DNA of 64,000 nucleotides from assembly GCF_947500705.1 (NCBI RefSeq), contig NZ_CANMSY010000002.1, positions 496,001 through 560,000 on the forward strand. Direction: 5' to 3'. Position 1 is the first letter of the stretch. Each line of letters opens with the position of its first letter. Of the stretch, positions 1 to 8,157 are shown piece by piece. The stretch is from an uncultured Brachybacterium sp. GTDB taxonomy: Bacteria > Actinomycetota > Actinomycetes > Actinomycetales > Dermabacteraceae. The notes under the pieces are model-generated. The model saw nothing but the letters and a program-made list of their open reading frames with translations, was not told the DNA's origin and did not search any database. Both the position numbers and the translations under genes were made by a program.

Positions 1-542
1 CCGCGCAGCTTGATCATCCCGGCCCCGAACTCGAGGCGCAGCAGCATCCAGCGCAGGAAGAACAGGATCAGCAGCGAAGGCGCGACCGCGTGGGAGCCGA
101 GGAAGCCCACCAGGAAGCCGCACTCCAGCAGCATCGATTCCCAGCCGAAGCCGTAGAACACCTGGCCCACGGAATGGATCGACAGGTACAGCAGCCACAT
201 CGCGCCGAACACCGCGATCATCGACCAGGCGGGCCCCTGCTGCGGCAGACCCACCACCACGGTGGCACCGAGCACGATGCCCACCAGGCACATCGCCCGC
301 AGCAGGCGATCGCTGTACGGGGTGCGGTGCCAACGGAACAGCGTCGGTCCGGCGCGGTCGCCCACCCGGTCGAGGAACTCAGGGGCCGGCAGCAGGCCCC
401 GCTCCCCCAGCAGCACCGGGAACTGGTGGTAGCTCGAGAGGAAGGCGAGCATGAACACCGCCGCGACCCCGCGCTGGATCACCTCGCGGGCGATCAGATG
501 GTCGTGCCCGTCCAGCAGGGCGAGCCAGCTGATCCATTCCAT
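1..542 (-). CDS. Lipase maturation factor (LMF) family membrane protein, C-terminus outside the window
   Basis: Reading the minus strand gives at least 180 residues with several hydrophobic helices. The stretch GWESMLLECGFLVGF, then a segment ending LRLEFGAGMIKLRG, matches the conserved core of the lipase maturation factor family. In vertebrates LMF1 helps lipases fold in the ER; the role of bacterial members is not established. I chose the ATG at 542 because GGAGG lies 8 nt upstream; a GTG at 551 is a weaker alternative. Family members usually run to about 400-500 residues, so most of the gene lies beyond base 1. It follows the M50-type peptidase gene by 98 bp on the same strand and may share its transcript. 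The family call is by recognition of motifs, not by a search. Confidence 0.75.
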   Translation of the reverse strand, partial: MEWISWLALLDGHDHLIAREVIQRGVAAVFMLAFLSSYHQFPVLLGERGLLPAPEFLDRVGDRAGPTLFRWHRTPYSDRLLRAMCLVGIVLGATVVVGLPQQGPAWSMIAVFGAMWLLYLSIHSVGQVFYGFGWESMLLECGFLVGFLGSHAVAPSLLILFFLRWMLLRLEFGAGMIKLR

Positions 543-640
543 GGCGTCCACCTCCGGGCTCGGGGTCTCCAACTCCGATCATCCGCCGTCGGGCCCGAAC
601 TGTCACGGGCGCGCCCATGTCCCGGCGCCGACTCCCGCGC

Positions 641-1351
641 TCACAGCACGGCCGGTGCGAGGGTCGCCACCACCCACCAGCTGCACGCGCCGAGCACGAG
701 AGCGAAGCTCAGGAGCCATCCCCAGGCCGGCACCGGGGTCAGCTGGGCGAGCTGAGCCGGATCCTCCGAGCGGCCGCCGCCGGTCATCACCGCACCCAGG
801 TGCCGCCAGGCCCCCAGCAGCAGGAACACCCCGGCGGCCAGGGTCAGCAGGGCGGCGAGCGCGGGACTTCCCCACCACCACAGCGCGCCCACGCCGGCGG
901 CGGTGCCGAGCACCGCGGCCAGGGTGTGCAGGGAGCGGGTGAAGACCAGGGACAGCACCAGCACCACCAGCGCGGCGAACAGTGCGGTGCGCGCCCAGCC
1001 GTGCAGGGAGATCTGGACCAGCACCGCGCCGACGATCGCAGGCGCGGGATATCCGGCCCAGGTGGAGGCCACCCGACCCAGGCCCCGGCGCGGGCCCACG
1101 GTGACCGCGTGCCCCGACATGTCGGCGCTGACCACGAAGCCGGTGAAGCGCCGACCCAGCATGATCCCGATGATCGCGTGACCGAGCTCGTGCACGATCG
1201 TCACCGCGAGCCGCGCCGGCCGCCACAGCGGCGGCAGCACCACGGCTGCCAGCGCGACGGCGAGCGCGAGCAGGATCCACCAGCCGGGGGCGGGAGCAGC
1301 CTGGGGCATGAGGCGGTCCGTGATCTCGTGACCCAGCTGCTCGACGTCCAT
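641..1351 (-). CDS. M50-type membrane metallopeptidase-like protein
   Basis: A 236-residue, very hydrophobic protein. A zinc-binding HEXXH motif (HELGH, residues 54-58) sits at the start of a membrane segment, as in the M50B peptidase-like family of actinobacteria, and several further membrane helices follow. Classic M50 proteases (S2P, SpoIVFB) cut proteins within the membrane and also need an Asp near the C-terminus; I cannot point to a clear LDG-type motif here, so catalysis is uncertain. The ATG at 1351 is the first sensible start; GGAG lies about 16 nt upstream, and an in-frame GTG at 1426 would run toward the divergent rhamnosidase gene. It is transcribed toward the LMF-like gene. Confidence 0.75.
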   Translation of the reverse strand: MDVEQLGHEITDRLMPQAAPAPGWWILLALAVALAAVVLPPLWRPARLAVTIVHELGHAIIGIMLGRRFTGFVVSADMSGHAVTVGPRRGLGRVASTWAGYPAPAIVGAVLVQISLHGWARTALFAALVVLVLSLVFTRSLHTLAAVLGTAAGVGALWWWGSPALAALLTLAAGVFLLLGAWRHLGAVMTGGGRSEDPAQLAQLTPVPAWGWLLSFALVLGACSWWVVATLAPAVL

Positions 1352-1446
1352 CAGGACATGGTGACAGCTCCGCCCCGGAGCGCGCTGGGAGCATGCCAGA
1401 CTGGCCGGAACCGTCGACGACGACACGAAGGACCAGGTGGCACCGC

Positions 1447-3759
1447 ATGCCGGAGATCGACCCCGCCCTTGCCCGCTGGATCACCGCCCCGGGTGAGGAT
1501 CCGCAGAATCCGCTGCTGCGGCTGTCCTTCGAGCTGACCTCCCCTCCGGTCGCGGCCCGGCTGCTGGTGACGGGGCTGGGCACCTTCCGCGCCTCGCTCA
1601 ACGGCACCCCGGTCAGCGATGGCCGCCTCGATCCGGGGCTGACGGATCCCCGTCGGCGGGTGCAGGTGTGCGAGGTGGAGGTCGCGGCGCTGCTCACCCG
1701 CGGCGAGAACGTGCTCGCGATCGAGCTGGGTCGCGGGTTCCACGCGATCACCACTCCGAACGAGTGGCGCTGGCAGCTGGCACCGTGGCGGGGGCCGGTG
1801 AGGGCCTGGGCGCGGCTGCGGATCGATCTGGCCGACGGCACCACCCGGGCGCTGAGCACCGGCGAGGGGTGGCGCACCCGGCCGGGGCCGGTGGTCTTCG
1901 ACTCGATGTACGAGGGAGAGACCTTCCTCCCCACCGAGGATCCGGCCGCCTGGCGGCTGCCGGGCTATGACGACGCCGACTGGGCCCCGGCGCTCGTGGA
2001 CCGTCCCGGCAGCGGGTCCCGCCGGGCACAGAGGCCTCCGGAACCGCGCCTGGTGCACCAGGTGCAGGAACCGGTGGTGGAACGCGAGGAGCTCCTCCCG
2101 AGTGTGGTCTCCTCCTCCCCGCAGCGGATCGTGCTGGACATGGGCCGGGTGATCGCCGGCTGGTGCCGCTTCTCGCTCTCCGCCGAGGTGGGGTCGGGGG
2201 CGCCGCCGCTCGAGTTCGTGGCCCGGCATGGGGAGAAGCTGCGAGCCGACGGCACGGTGGACGATGCGAACCCGCACATCCACACCGATCGCTTCCAGCA
2301 GGACCGCGTGCTGCTGCAGCCTGCCTTCGCCCGCTCCTTCGCCCCGCGGCACAGCTACAAGGGGTTCCGCTATGTGCAGCTCGAACTGCTCTCCGGTGAT
2401 CTGGCCGGACTCGAGGTCACCGGGATCCTCGCCCATGCCGACCTCCGCGTGGTCAGCAGGCTGAGCTCCTCGGAGCCGTATCTCGAGCGGTTCGATGCGG
2501 CGATGCGCGCCTCGCTGCTGAACAACATGCATCATGTCCCCACGGACACCCCGATCCAGGAGAAGAACGGCTGGACCGGCGATGCTCTGACGGCGCTCGC
2601 GGCGATGACCACGAGCTTCGACATGCGCCGGATGCTGCGCAAATGGCTCGCGGACCAGGTCGACGGGCAGCGGGCGGACGGCTCGCTCTCGGTGATCTCG
2701 CCGAGTCCGGGCTGGGGCTACGACGAGCTCTCCCCCGCCCCGGAGTGGACCTGCCTGCTGCCCGCCCTGCTGGACGAGATGGTCACCGAGTACGGCGAGG
2801 TGGAGCTGGTCGCGCTGCACGGCCCGTCGGCGGCCGGGTATCTCGCCCATGAGCTCTCCCGGCGTGACCAGGAGGGGTTGATCTGCGGGGTGCTCGGCGA
2901 CTACCTCAGCCCGGGCAGCCCCGGCCCGGCCCCCGAGGACAAGCGCCTGTCCGGCTCACTGTTCGTGGCCCGGGCCCTGCGCGCCCTCGCCCACGCGGTG
3001 GACCTGGCCACGCTCGACGGGGCCGGAGCGAGCAGTGATCCCTGGACCGCGAGCGGCGAGAGCATCGAGGGGGTCCCGGATCCGGACACGCTGCGCTCCG
3101 ACGCCGCTGCGCTGGAGGAGGCGGTGAACACGGTCTTCCTCGACACCGCAGAGGGGCGATACCGCGATCCGGGCGGCACCGCCGCGCCCGCGTACAGACA
3201 GACCAGCAACCTGCTGCCCCTGGCCTTCGGGATCGTCCCCGCCGAGCACGTCGAGGCGGTGGTGGCGAATCTGGTGGCGGATATCGCGGCGCGCGGGGAT
3301 CACCACGACTGCGGGCACATCGGGGTGCGCTTCCTGCTGCCGGTGCTCTCGGCGCATGGCCACGGAGCCCTCGCCTGGCGGGTGCTGAATGCGCCGACCG
3401 CGCCGGGATGGAAGGCGTGGCTGGAGGCGGGGAACTCGACCTTCATGGAGATGTGGGAGAACCCGCGCTCCTGCTCCCACTACTTCATGGGCACCCCGGC
3501 GACCTGGCTCCATGAAGGGGTGGTGGGGCTGCGGCGAGGGCCCGACGGATGGCGGGAGTTCGTGGTCCAGCCCGATCCGGAGCTGCCGGTGGACCAGATC
3601 TCCTTCTCGCGCGAGACGGATCTCGGCGAGATCGTGGTCGAGGTGGACCGTGCGGAGCGCGTGCTCACGCTGGTGGTGCCGGAGGGTGCTCGTGCCCGGG
3701 TGCTCGTGCCCGGCTCCGAGCAGATCTGCGAGGCCGGGCGCCACACGGTGACCTGGTGA
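1447..3759 (+). CDS. GH78 alpha-L-rhamnosidase
   Basis: A 770-residue enzyme expected to release terminal alpha-L-rhamnose from glycosides or polysaccharides by inversion. The N-terminal beta-rich domains carry the family pattern FRASLNGTPVSDGRLDPGL. The (alpha/alpha)6 barrel includes TDTPIQEKNGWTGDA, where E372 aligns with the general acid, and STFMEMWENP, where E668 aligns with the catalytic base. No signal peptide is visible, so it likely acts in the cytoplasm on imported rhamnosides. The start at ATG 1447 begins the conserved region and avoids overlap with the divergent peptidase gene 95 bp away. No transporter or rhamnose catabolic gene adjoins it. At 770 residues it is somewhat shorter than many GH78 enzymes but includes both catalytic regions. 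Confidence 0.9.
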   Translation: MPEIDPALARWITAPGEDPQNPLLRLSFELTSPPVAARLLVTGLGTFRASLNGTPVSDGRLDPGLTDPRRRVQVCEVEVAALLTRGENVLAIELGRGFHAITTPNEWRWQLAPWRGPVRAWARLRIDLADGTTRALSTGEGWRTRPGPVVFDSMYEGETFLPTEDPAAWRLPGYDDADWAPALVDRPGSGSRRAQRPPEPRLVHQVQEPVVEREELLPSVVSSSPQRIVLDMGRVIAGWCRFSLSAEVGSGAPPLEFVARHGEKLRADGTVDDANPHIHTDRFQQDRVLLQPAFARSFAPRHSYKGFRYVQLELLSGDLAGLEVTGILAHADLRVVSRLSSSEPYLERFDAAMRASLLNNMHHVPTDTPIQEKNGWTGDALTALAAMTTSFDMRRMLRKWLADQVDGQRADGSLSVISPSPGWGYDELSPAPEWTCLLPALLDEMVTEYGEVELVALHGPSAAGYLAHELSRRDQEGLICGVLGDYLSPGSPGPAPEDKRLSGSLFVARALRALAHAVDLATLDGAGASSDPWTASGESIEGVPDPDTLRSDAAALEEAVNTVFLDTAEGRYRDPGGTAAPAYRQTSNLLPLAFGIVPAEHVEAVVANLVADIAARGDHHDCGHIGVRFLLPVLSAHGHGALAWRVLNAPTAPGWKAWLEAGNSTFMEMWENPRSCSHYFMGTPATWLHEGVVGLRRGPDGWREFVVQPDPELPVDQISFSRETDLGEIVVEVDRAERVLTLVVPEGARARVLVPGSEQICEAGRHTVTW

Positions 3760-3764
3760 CAGCA

Positions 3765-3808
3765 CGACGCCCGCCGTGCCCGGCCGAAGCCGGACCCGAC
3801 GGGCGTCG
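3765..3808. terminator. Hairpin between convergent rhamnosidase and cspA genes
   Basis: Arms CGACGCCCG (3765-3773) and CGGGCGTCG (3800-3808) pair perfectly, with an inner CCGGC/GCCGG stem inside the loop. The hairpin lies just after the rhamnosidase stop and downstream of cspA, so it could end transcripts from both sides. No clear T-run follows, as is common in high-GC actinobacteria. Confidence 0.6.
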
Positions 3809-3816
3809 AGGTCATG

Positions 3817-3838
3817 CGGCCGATACGTGGATCGGCCG
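3817..3838 (-). terminator. Hairpin immediately downstream of cspA
   Basis: Arms CGGCCGAT and ATCGGCCG are perfectly complementary around a 6-nt loop, 6 bp after the cspA stop codon. Its position suggests a cspA terminator or 3' stabilising stem. It lacks a T-tract. Confidence 0.5.
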
Positions 3839-3844
3839 GAGCGC

Positions 3845-4048
3845 TCAGAGGGCGCGGATGTTCACTGCCTGCAGGCCCTTGGGGCCCTGCTCGGTCTCGA
3901 ACTCCACGCGCTGGTTCTCCTCGAGGTCGCGACGGCCGGTGCCGGCGATGGCGCTGAAGTGAGCGAACACATCGGCGGAGCCGTCCTCGGGGGCGATGAA
4001 GCCGTAGCCCTTGTCGGAGTTGAACCAGGTGACGATGCCAGTAGCCAT
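3845..4048 (-). CDS. cspA: CspA-family cold shock protein
   Basis: A 67-residue cold shock domain protein that binds single-stranded RNA or DNA and acts as an RNA chaperone. It begins [18 protein letters not shown] and carries RNP1 (KGYGFI) and RNP2 (VFAHFSAI), with the usual length for the family. AAGGA lies 8 nt before the ATG, which fixes the start. The reading frame stays open for about 500 bp upstream of this start (see the 4049-4552 entry), so a longer product is formally possible. The ribosome site and family length favour the short form. A long untranslated leader, as is typical of cold-shock genes, would fall in the same interval. Confidence 0.95.
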   Translation of the reverse strand: MATGIVTWFNSDKGYGFIAPEDGSADVFAHFSAIAGTGRRDLEENQRVEFETEQGPKGLQAVNIRAL

Positions 4049-4552
4049 GGCGATATTCCTTCGTAGTCGTGAACCACTTTCGTGGCCCGGGTATCCGTGA
4101 CGACGGCGCCGCCGCGGATGGGTGGTGCCCCTGGCGTCACGGCGACCGATGCGGTCACCGCTGCCATGAAGTGGGGCGGGTGCGGCCACGAGGGCCGCCT
4201 GAGCCGCGGCCAGCGACACGAAGTCGCCGATGCGGCCGAACTGGGGCCCGTAGGCCGTGTGGACCGGCGCGTCAGCAGGGGTGCTGACGACATGGCCGGC
4301 GAACTCTCCGGCGAGCGTGGCGACGTGGACGTCGTCCTCAGCTCGGAGCCAGGAGAGGGTGGGGTGCGCTGCAACGGCTGCGGTGGCGGCCGTCGGCGCG
4401 ATCGTGAGGGGTGACGCAGAAGCGTCGTCGTACAAAGGCAGTGCGGAGGAGGTAATGAAGTCCCAATTTCGTCGGAAGTGCTGCGCGACCGTCGTCGGTC
4501 GCCTCCGAGGGAGGCATCCTGCGCCGTGCGTATCGTTCACTGATCCTGCCAT
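4049..4552 (-). other. Open in-frame region upstream of cspA with coding-like composition
   Basis: No stop codon occurs in the cspA frame from here to the cspA start. The middle part (about 4170-4440) has mostly G or C in the third codon position and would encode a plausible soluble stretch containing [14 protein letters not shown] and [18 protein letters not shown]. The part nearest cspA turns basic and repetitive and looks untranslated. No Shine-Dalgarno sequence precedes the only early ATG (4552). It may be a decayed small gene, a small gene whose stop was lost, an N-terminal extension of CspA, or chance in high-GC DNA. I do not recognise a family. Confidence 0.3.
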
Positions 4553-4595
4553 AGAGCGGGGCCGTGTGGACGACTTCGAGAAGACTACGGCATGA
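4455..4595 (+). CDS. Possible 46-residue small protein, unknown
   Basis: An ATG with GGAGG ending 5 nt upstream opens a 46-codon frame (starts [10 protein letters not shown], ends DDFEKTTA). The product is basic and Cys-containing, with no family I recognise. Its third-position GC is only moderate. It lies antisense to the open region upstream of cspA, and the two cannot both be well-used genes. The ribosome site is the only strong evidence. Confidence 0.25.
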   Translation: MKSQFRRKCCATVVGRLRGRHPAPCVSFTDPAIERGRVDDFEKTTA

Positions 4596-4622
4596 ATCCT
4601 TGTCCTCGAAGCCCGATGTGAC

Positions 4623-7280
4623 TCACCCTACGTCACGGCGACGCCGCGGGCCGGGTTCTCCGCTCTCCCAGCGCACCTCCGCCGAGTCCTCGTCCGGACG
4701 CCATCCGCGCCAGACCGGATGGCGCAGGCGACCTTCCTCGGTCCGCTCGGCGTACTGCACCTCGCCCACCAGATCCGCGCGCACCCATTCGGCATCACGG
4801 CGAACTGCTGCCGGCACGTCGCCCGCCGCAGGGGTCTTCCGGGCCCGGGAGCGGAGGCTGCCGGCGATCTGCTCGAGGTCCCGTTCCGTGAAGCCGCTGC
4901 CCACCCGCCCCGCATAGCGCAGGACCCCCTCGGCGTCGGGCACGGCGAGCAGCAGGGAGCCGAGGGTCCCGGAGCGCTCCCCCTTGCCGCGCCGCCATCC
5001 GATGACCACCACCTCCTGGTGACGAGCGTTCTTGAGCTTGATCCAGGTGCGTGAGCGCTTCCCGACCTGGTAGATGCCGCTCTCCTTCTTCGCCATCACG
5101 CCTTCGAGCTTCAACTGCTGAGAGAGCTGGATCGCATGCTCGACGTCGCCGTGGTCGGCGTGGGGCAGCTGGACGTGCTCGGTCGCGCTGACGGCGTCGA
5201 ACAGCGCGTCGCGGCGTTCCCGGTAGGGCGCTCGCACCAAGGAGTCACCGCCGCGCAGCAGCAGATCGAACAGCATGATGTGGACCTCGACCTCTTTCCG
5301 GGCGCGCTCGACGTCGCGCTCGCGGGTGAGCCCGAGCCGTTGCTGGAGCCGAGCGAAGGAGGGGCGGTCGCTGCCATCCAGCGCCACGATCTCCCCATCC
5401 AGCACGGTCTCGCCCGCCGCCCTCAGCTCCGCGTCCACGGCGTCGTGCAGCTCCGCGAGCTCGGGGAAGGTCGCGGTGAGATCCTTGCCGCCGCGGCTGG
5501 TCAGCCGTACGGCACCTTCGGTGACGGTCGCGATGACGCGCACCCCGTCCCATTTCATCTCGAAGGCCCACTCGTCCTCGTGGCGGATGTCGCCCCGGGT
5601 GCCGAGGGTCGCGAGCATCGGGGCGAGCGGCTCTCCCATGCCGGCAGTGCTCGCGGCGGCAGTGCTCGTGCCGGCAGTGCTCGACGCGGCCGGCTCCTCG
5701 TCCCCGCTGCGCCGGGGAGGCTTCTTCCGCCGACGCGGGGTCGGTACGTCCTGTGATGCAGGCTGATCGCCGTCGCCATCCCCCTCGGGCTGGTCCTTCA
5801 TGAGGTGCAGCAGCCAGTTCGCCGCCGCCTTCTCCTTCGCCGCGGCGGACTTCCCGGATCTGCCCATTCCGCCGGTGTGGATGAAGGCGAAGCGTCGCGG
5901 AACCCCTCCGAGGCCGCCGTCCGGGCGGCCGTGGCAGACCACGATCACCTCCTTGCCCACGCGCCATTTCTCGATCTCGATCGTGCCGGAGTCCCACAGG
6001 AAGACCTCCCCGCCTCCGTACTCCTTCGCGGGGATGGTGCCCTCGAAGGTGCCGTACTCGAGCGGGTGGTCCTCGGTCTGCACGGCGAGCCGGTTCGTGT
6101 CCGTCTCGAGCGGCGGGCCTTTCGGCACCGCCCAGGAGACCAGCACTCCGGAATGCTGGAGACGGAAGTCCCAGTGCAGCCGGGAAGCGTGATGCTCCTG
6201 GATCACGAACATCGGCTCCTCGGAGTGCAGAGCGTCGAGCGCCTCCTGCGCAGCGTCGGTGTCGGCCTCCGTAGCGCTCCTGGGCGCGGGGACGGGTTCG
6301 GGGGTCCTCTCCGGGTCCCGCTTCGAGCGATACACCTCGAGCCGGTCCCGGGCGCGCTCGACTGCGGGGGCAGCGGGTGCTGATTCTGCGGCAGCGAGGC
6401 CGAGCGGGGCGATCGGGTCGGTGCCCTCCTCGAGTCGCTCGAGCACGTCGGCCATCTCGAGCTGGTCGAGGTCGGGGTCCTCGATCTCCTCCCAGGTGCG
6501 CGGGGCGGCGACGGTGGGTCGCAGCCGTCCTCGCAGCGAGTAGGGACAGATGGTGGTCTTCTGTCCGTTGTTCTGCGACCAGTCCACGAGCACCTTGCCT
6601 CGGCGCAGCGACTTCTTCATCTCGCTGACGACCTGGTCGGGGTGGTCCTGCTCGAGAGCCCGGGCCAGCTGATGGGCGACCTGGGCGACCTCGTCGGAGG
6701 TGCTGCTGCCGTCCAGCGGGGCGTACAGATGGATCCCCTTGGAGCCGGAGGTCACGGGATAGGAGTCCAGGCCCATATCGGCGAGGATCTCCCGGCACCA
6801 TCCGGCCACGCGGGCGCAGTCCGCCAGCCCCGCGCCCTCCCCGGGATCGAGGTCCAGGACCATGCGGTCGGGAGCGGCGGGCTCGAGGTGCTCGTCGAAG
6901 CGCCACTGCGGGGTGTGGATCTCGAGGGCGGCGAGCTGGGCGAGCCAGACGAGCACTGCGACCTCATCCACCAGCGGGTAGGCAGCGGTCGCCTCGCTGT
7001 GCTGGATCTCGGCGCGCGGCACCCAGTCCGGCGCGTGGTCCTCCAGGTCCTTGCGGAAGAACGTCGTGCCGGGCTGATCGGCGGTGCCGACCCCGTCGAC
7101 CCAACGTTTACGGGTCGCAGGGCGGCGCGCTGCCTGCGGGATCAGCAGCGGAGCGATGCGGTGGAAGTACTCGATCACCTCGCCCTTGGTGGTGCCCGTG
7201 GAGGGGTAGAGGACCTTGTCGAGGTTCGACAGCTTCAGCCTGCGTCCGTCCACCTCGACATGCTGTTCGCGGGTAGCCAT
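4623..7280 (-). CDS. ligD: Multifunctional NHEJ DNA ligase D (polymerase-phosphoesterase-ligase)
   Basis: An 885-residue enzyme that processes and seals double-strand breaks with Ku. Domain order matches mycobacterial LigD. The N-terminal primase-like polymerase domain has the metal-binding pair D143/D145 in VLDLDPGEG. The 3'-phosphoesterase domain near residue 360 has [12 protein letters not shown]. The C-terminal ATP-dependent ligase has nucleophile K576 in EMKWDGVR, and an OB-fold follows. The Ala/Ser/Thr-rich linker before the ligase domain contains three 15-bp tandem repeats. The start at ATG 7280 gives [20 protein letters not shown], the usual family beginning. The ku gene lies 0.9 kb away and divergent, separated by a small XRE/DUF2975 pair. 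Confidence 0.95.
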   Translation of the reverse strand: MATREQHVEVDGRRLKLSNLDKVLYPSTGTTKGEVIEYFHRIAPLLIPQAARRPATRKRWVDGVGTADQPGTTFFRKDLEDHAPDWVPRAEIQHSEATAAYPLVDEVAVLVWLAQLAALEIHTPQWRFDEHLEPAAPDRMVLDLDPGEGAGLADCARVAGWCREILADMGLDSYPVTSGSKGIHLYAPLDGSSTSDEVAQVAHQLARALEQDHPDQVVSEMKKSLRRGKVLVDWSQNNGQKTTICPYSLRGRLRPTVAAPRTWEEIEDPDLDQLEMADVLERLEEGTDPIAPLGLAAAESAPAAPAVERARDRLEVYRSKRDPERTPEPVPAPRSATEADTDAAQEALDALHSEEPMFVIQEHHASRLHWDFRLQHSGVLVSWAVPKGPPLETDTNRLAVQTEDHPLEYGTFEGTIPAKEYGGGEVFLWDSGTIEIEKWRVGKEVIVVCHGRPDGGLGGVPRRFAFIHTGGMGRSGKSAAAKEKAAANWLLHLMKDQPEGDGDGDQPASQDVPTPRRRKKPPRRSGDEEPAASSTAGTSTAAASTAGMGEPLAPMLATLGTRGDIRHEDEWAFEMKWDGVRVIATVTEGAVRLTSRGGKDLTATFPELAELHDAVDAELRAAGETVLDGEIVALDGSDRPSFARLQQRLGLTRERDVERARKEVEVHIMLFDLLLRGGDSLVRAPYRERRDALFDAVSATEHVQLPHADHGDVEHAIQLSQQLKLEGVMAKKESGIYQVGKRSRTWIKLKNARHQEVVVIGWRRGKGERSGTLGSLLLAVPDAEGVLRYAGRVGSGFTERDLEQIAGSLRSRARKTPAAGDVPAAVRRDAEWVRADLVGEVQYAERTEEGRLRHPVWRGWRPDEDSAEVRWESGEPGPRRRRDVG
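5642..5686 (-). repeat. Three 15-bp tandem repeats in the ligD linker
   Basis: Three consecutive 15-bp units each begin CGGCAGTGCTCG. They code for a Ser/Thr/Ala-rich pentapeptide repeat in the linker between the phosphoesterase and ligase domains. Gain or loss of a unit keeps the frame. Confidence 0.8.
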
Positions 7281-7311
7281 GGCCCCACTGTGCCCCTGAT
7301 CACCGCATCCG

Positions 7312-7530
7312 TCACGAGTTGCGCGCTTCGGGTTCCCAGCGCAGCAGATCCCCGGGCTGGCAGTCGAGCACCTCGCAGAGCGCGGCAAGGGTGGAGAAGC
7401 GCACGGCCTTCGCGCGCCCGTTCTTGAGTACGGCGAGGTTCGCAGGCGTGATCCCGACGCGGTCGGCGAGCACGCCGACAGGCATCTTGCGGCGGGCGAG
7501 CATGATGTCGACATCGACGACGATCGGCAT
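7312..7530 (-). CDS. Small XRE-family (Cro/C1, YozG-like) transcriptional regulator
   Basis: A 72-residue protein that is almost entirely one helix-turn-helix domain. The pattern PVGVLADRVGITPANLAVLKNG, followed by STLAALCEVLDCQPGDLL, is typical of the YozG-like XRE group. This group often sits beside a DUF2975 membrane protein, as here. Its ATG directly follows the DUF2975 stop codon (TGA then ATG), so the two are almost certainly co-transcribed and translationally coupled. A likely target is the inverted repeat at 8077-8091 upstream of the pair. The ligD start lies 31 bp beyond its stop, so read-through into ligD is possible. Confidence 0.88.
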   Translation of the reverse strand: MPIVVDVDIMLARRKMPVGVLADRVGITPANLAVLKNGRAKAVRFSTLAALCEVLDCQPGDLLRWEPEARNS

Positions 7531-8043
7531 TCAGATCACCTCGTCGAGCTCGGACTGCAGACCCTCGGCCCGCGCGAGGGTCTCGGTGGCCTGCACCAGC
7601 AGCTGCCGCTGCACGTAGATCACCAGCGCCACGCCCGCGAGCACGAGGGAGGCCCCGCAGATCATCCCGATCAGTCCGGGGGCCAGCTCGTCGCCCGGAG
7701 TGAGGCGGTTGACGATCGACGCGAACACCGCCAGGGCGAACAGCAGAACCGCCTCCCCCGCCACGGCGCCGATGATCCGGTCGACGTAGCGGAAGGCGGT
7801 CGGCGAGAACACCCGGCCGCGCCGGACCAGTGCGAGCAGTCGCAGGATGCTGACGCCGACGACCTGCAGACCGAGCACCCCGAGCACGATCAGGGCGGCA
7901 AGGGTGAGGATCGCCGCGAGCGGAGCCCCGGAATCGTTCATCTCCCAGCTCACCAGGGGCACGAAGCCGAGCTGGACGACCAGGGAGCCGACCAGGGAGA
8001 TCCAGATGATGACGCGCAGGATCTGGATGGGTACAGCACCCAT
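7531..8043 (-). CDS. DUF2975 family membrane protein
   Basis: A 170-residue protein with four predicted membrane helices and a charged C-terminal tail (VQATETLARAEGLQSELDEVI). Layout and length fit DUF2975, a family of unknown function that is nearly always paired with a small XRE regulator. GAGGAGGG six nt before the ATG at 8043 makes the start firm. The membrane partner may control the DNA-binding activity of the XRE protein, but that is inference from the fixed pairing. Its place between ku and ligD is notable. Confidence 0.82.
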   Translation of the reverse strand: MGAVPIQILRVIIWISLVGSLVVQLGFVPLVSWEMNDSGAPLAAILTLAALIVLGVLGLQVVGVSILRLLALVRRGRVFSPTAFRYVDRIIGAVAGEAVLLFALAVFASIVNRLTPGDELAPGLIGMICGASLVLAGVALVIYVQRQLLVQATETLARAEGLQSELDEVI

Positions 8044-8076
8044 GACACCCTCCTCTATCGAGCTACAAGCGGAATC

Positions 8077-8096
8077 TATCGTTACTCGATATCATA
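8077..8096 (-). promoter_or_regulatory. Candidate promoter and operator of the DUF2975-XRE pair
   Basis: The palindrome TATCG-TTACT-CGATA (8077-8091) has perfect 5-bp arms. On the minus strand TATGAT (8091-8096) could be the -10 box, which would place the palindrome over the transcription start. A further TATCG half-site occurs at 8056-8060. Autoregulation by the XRE protein is the simplest reading. Confidence 0.5.
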
Positions 8097-8157
8097 GCGC
8101 ACTCCGGCCGACCGTTCGTTCCTGGTCACCGCCCACGCCTCGTGATGTCATGGGGAC

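Noticed and set aside
90-755. Long plus-strand open frame opposite the LMF-like gene
   Set aside because: It is His/Gln/Arg-rich, resembles no protein family, and is antisense to a well-supported membrane protein. High GC makes such frames common.
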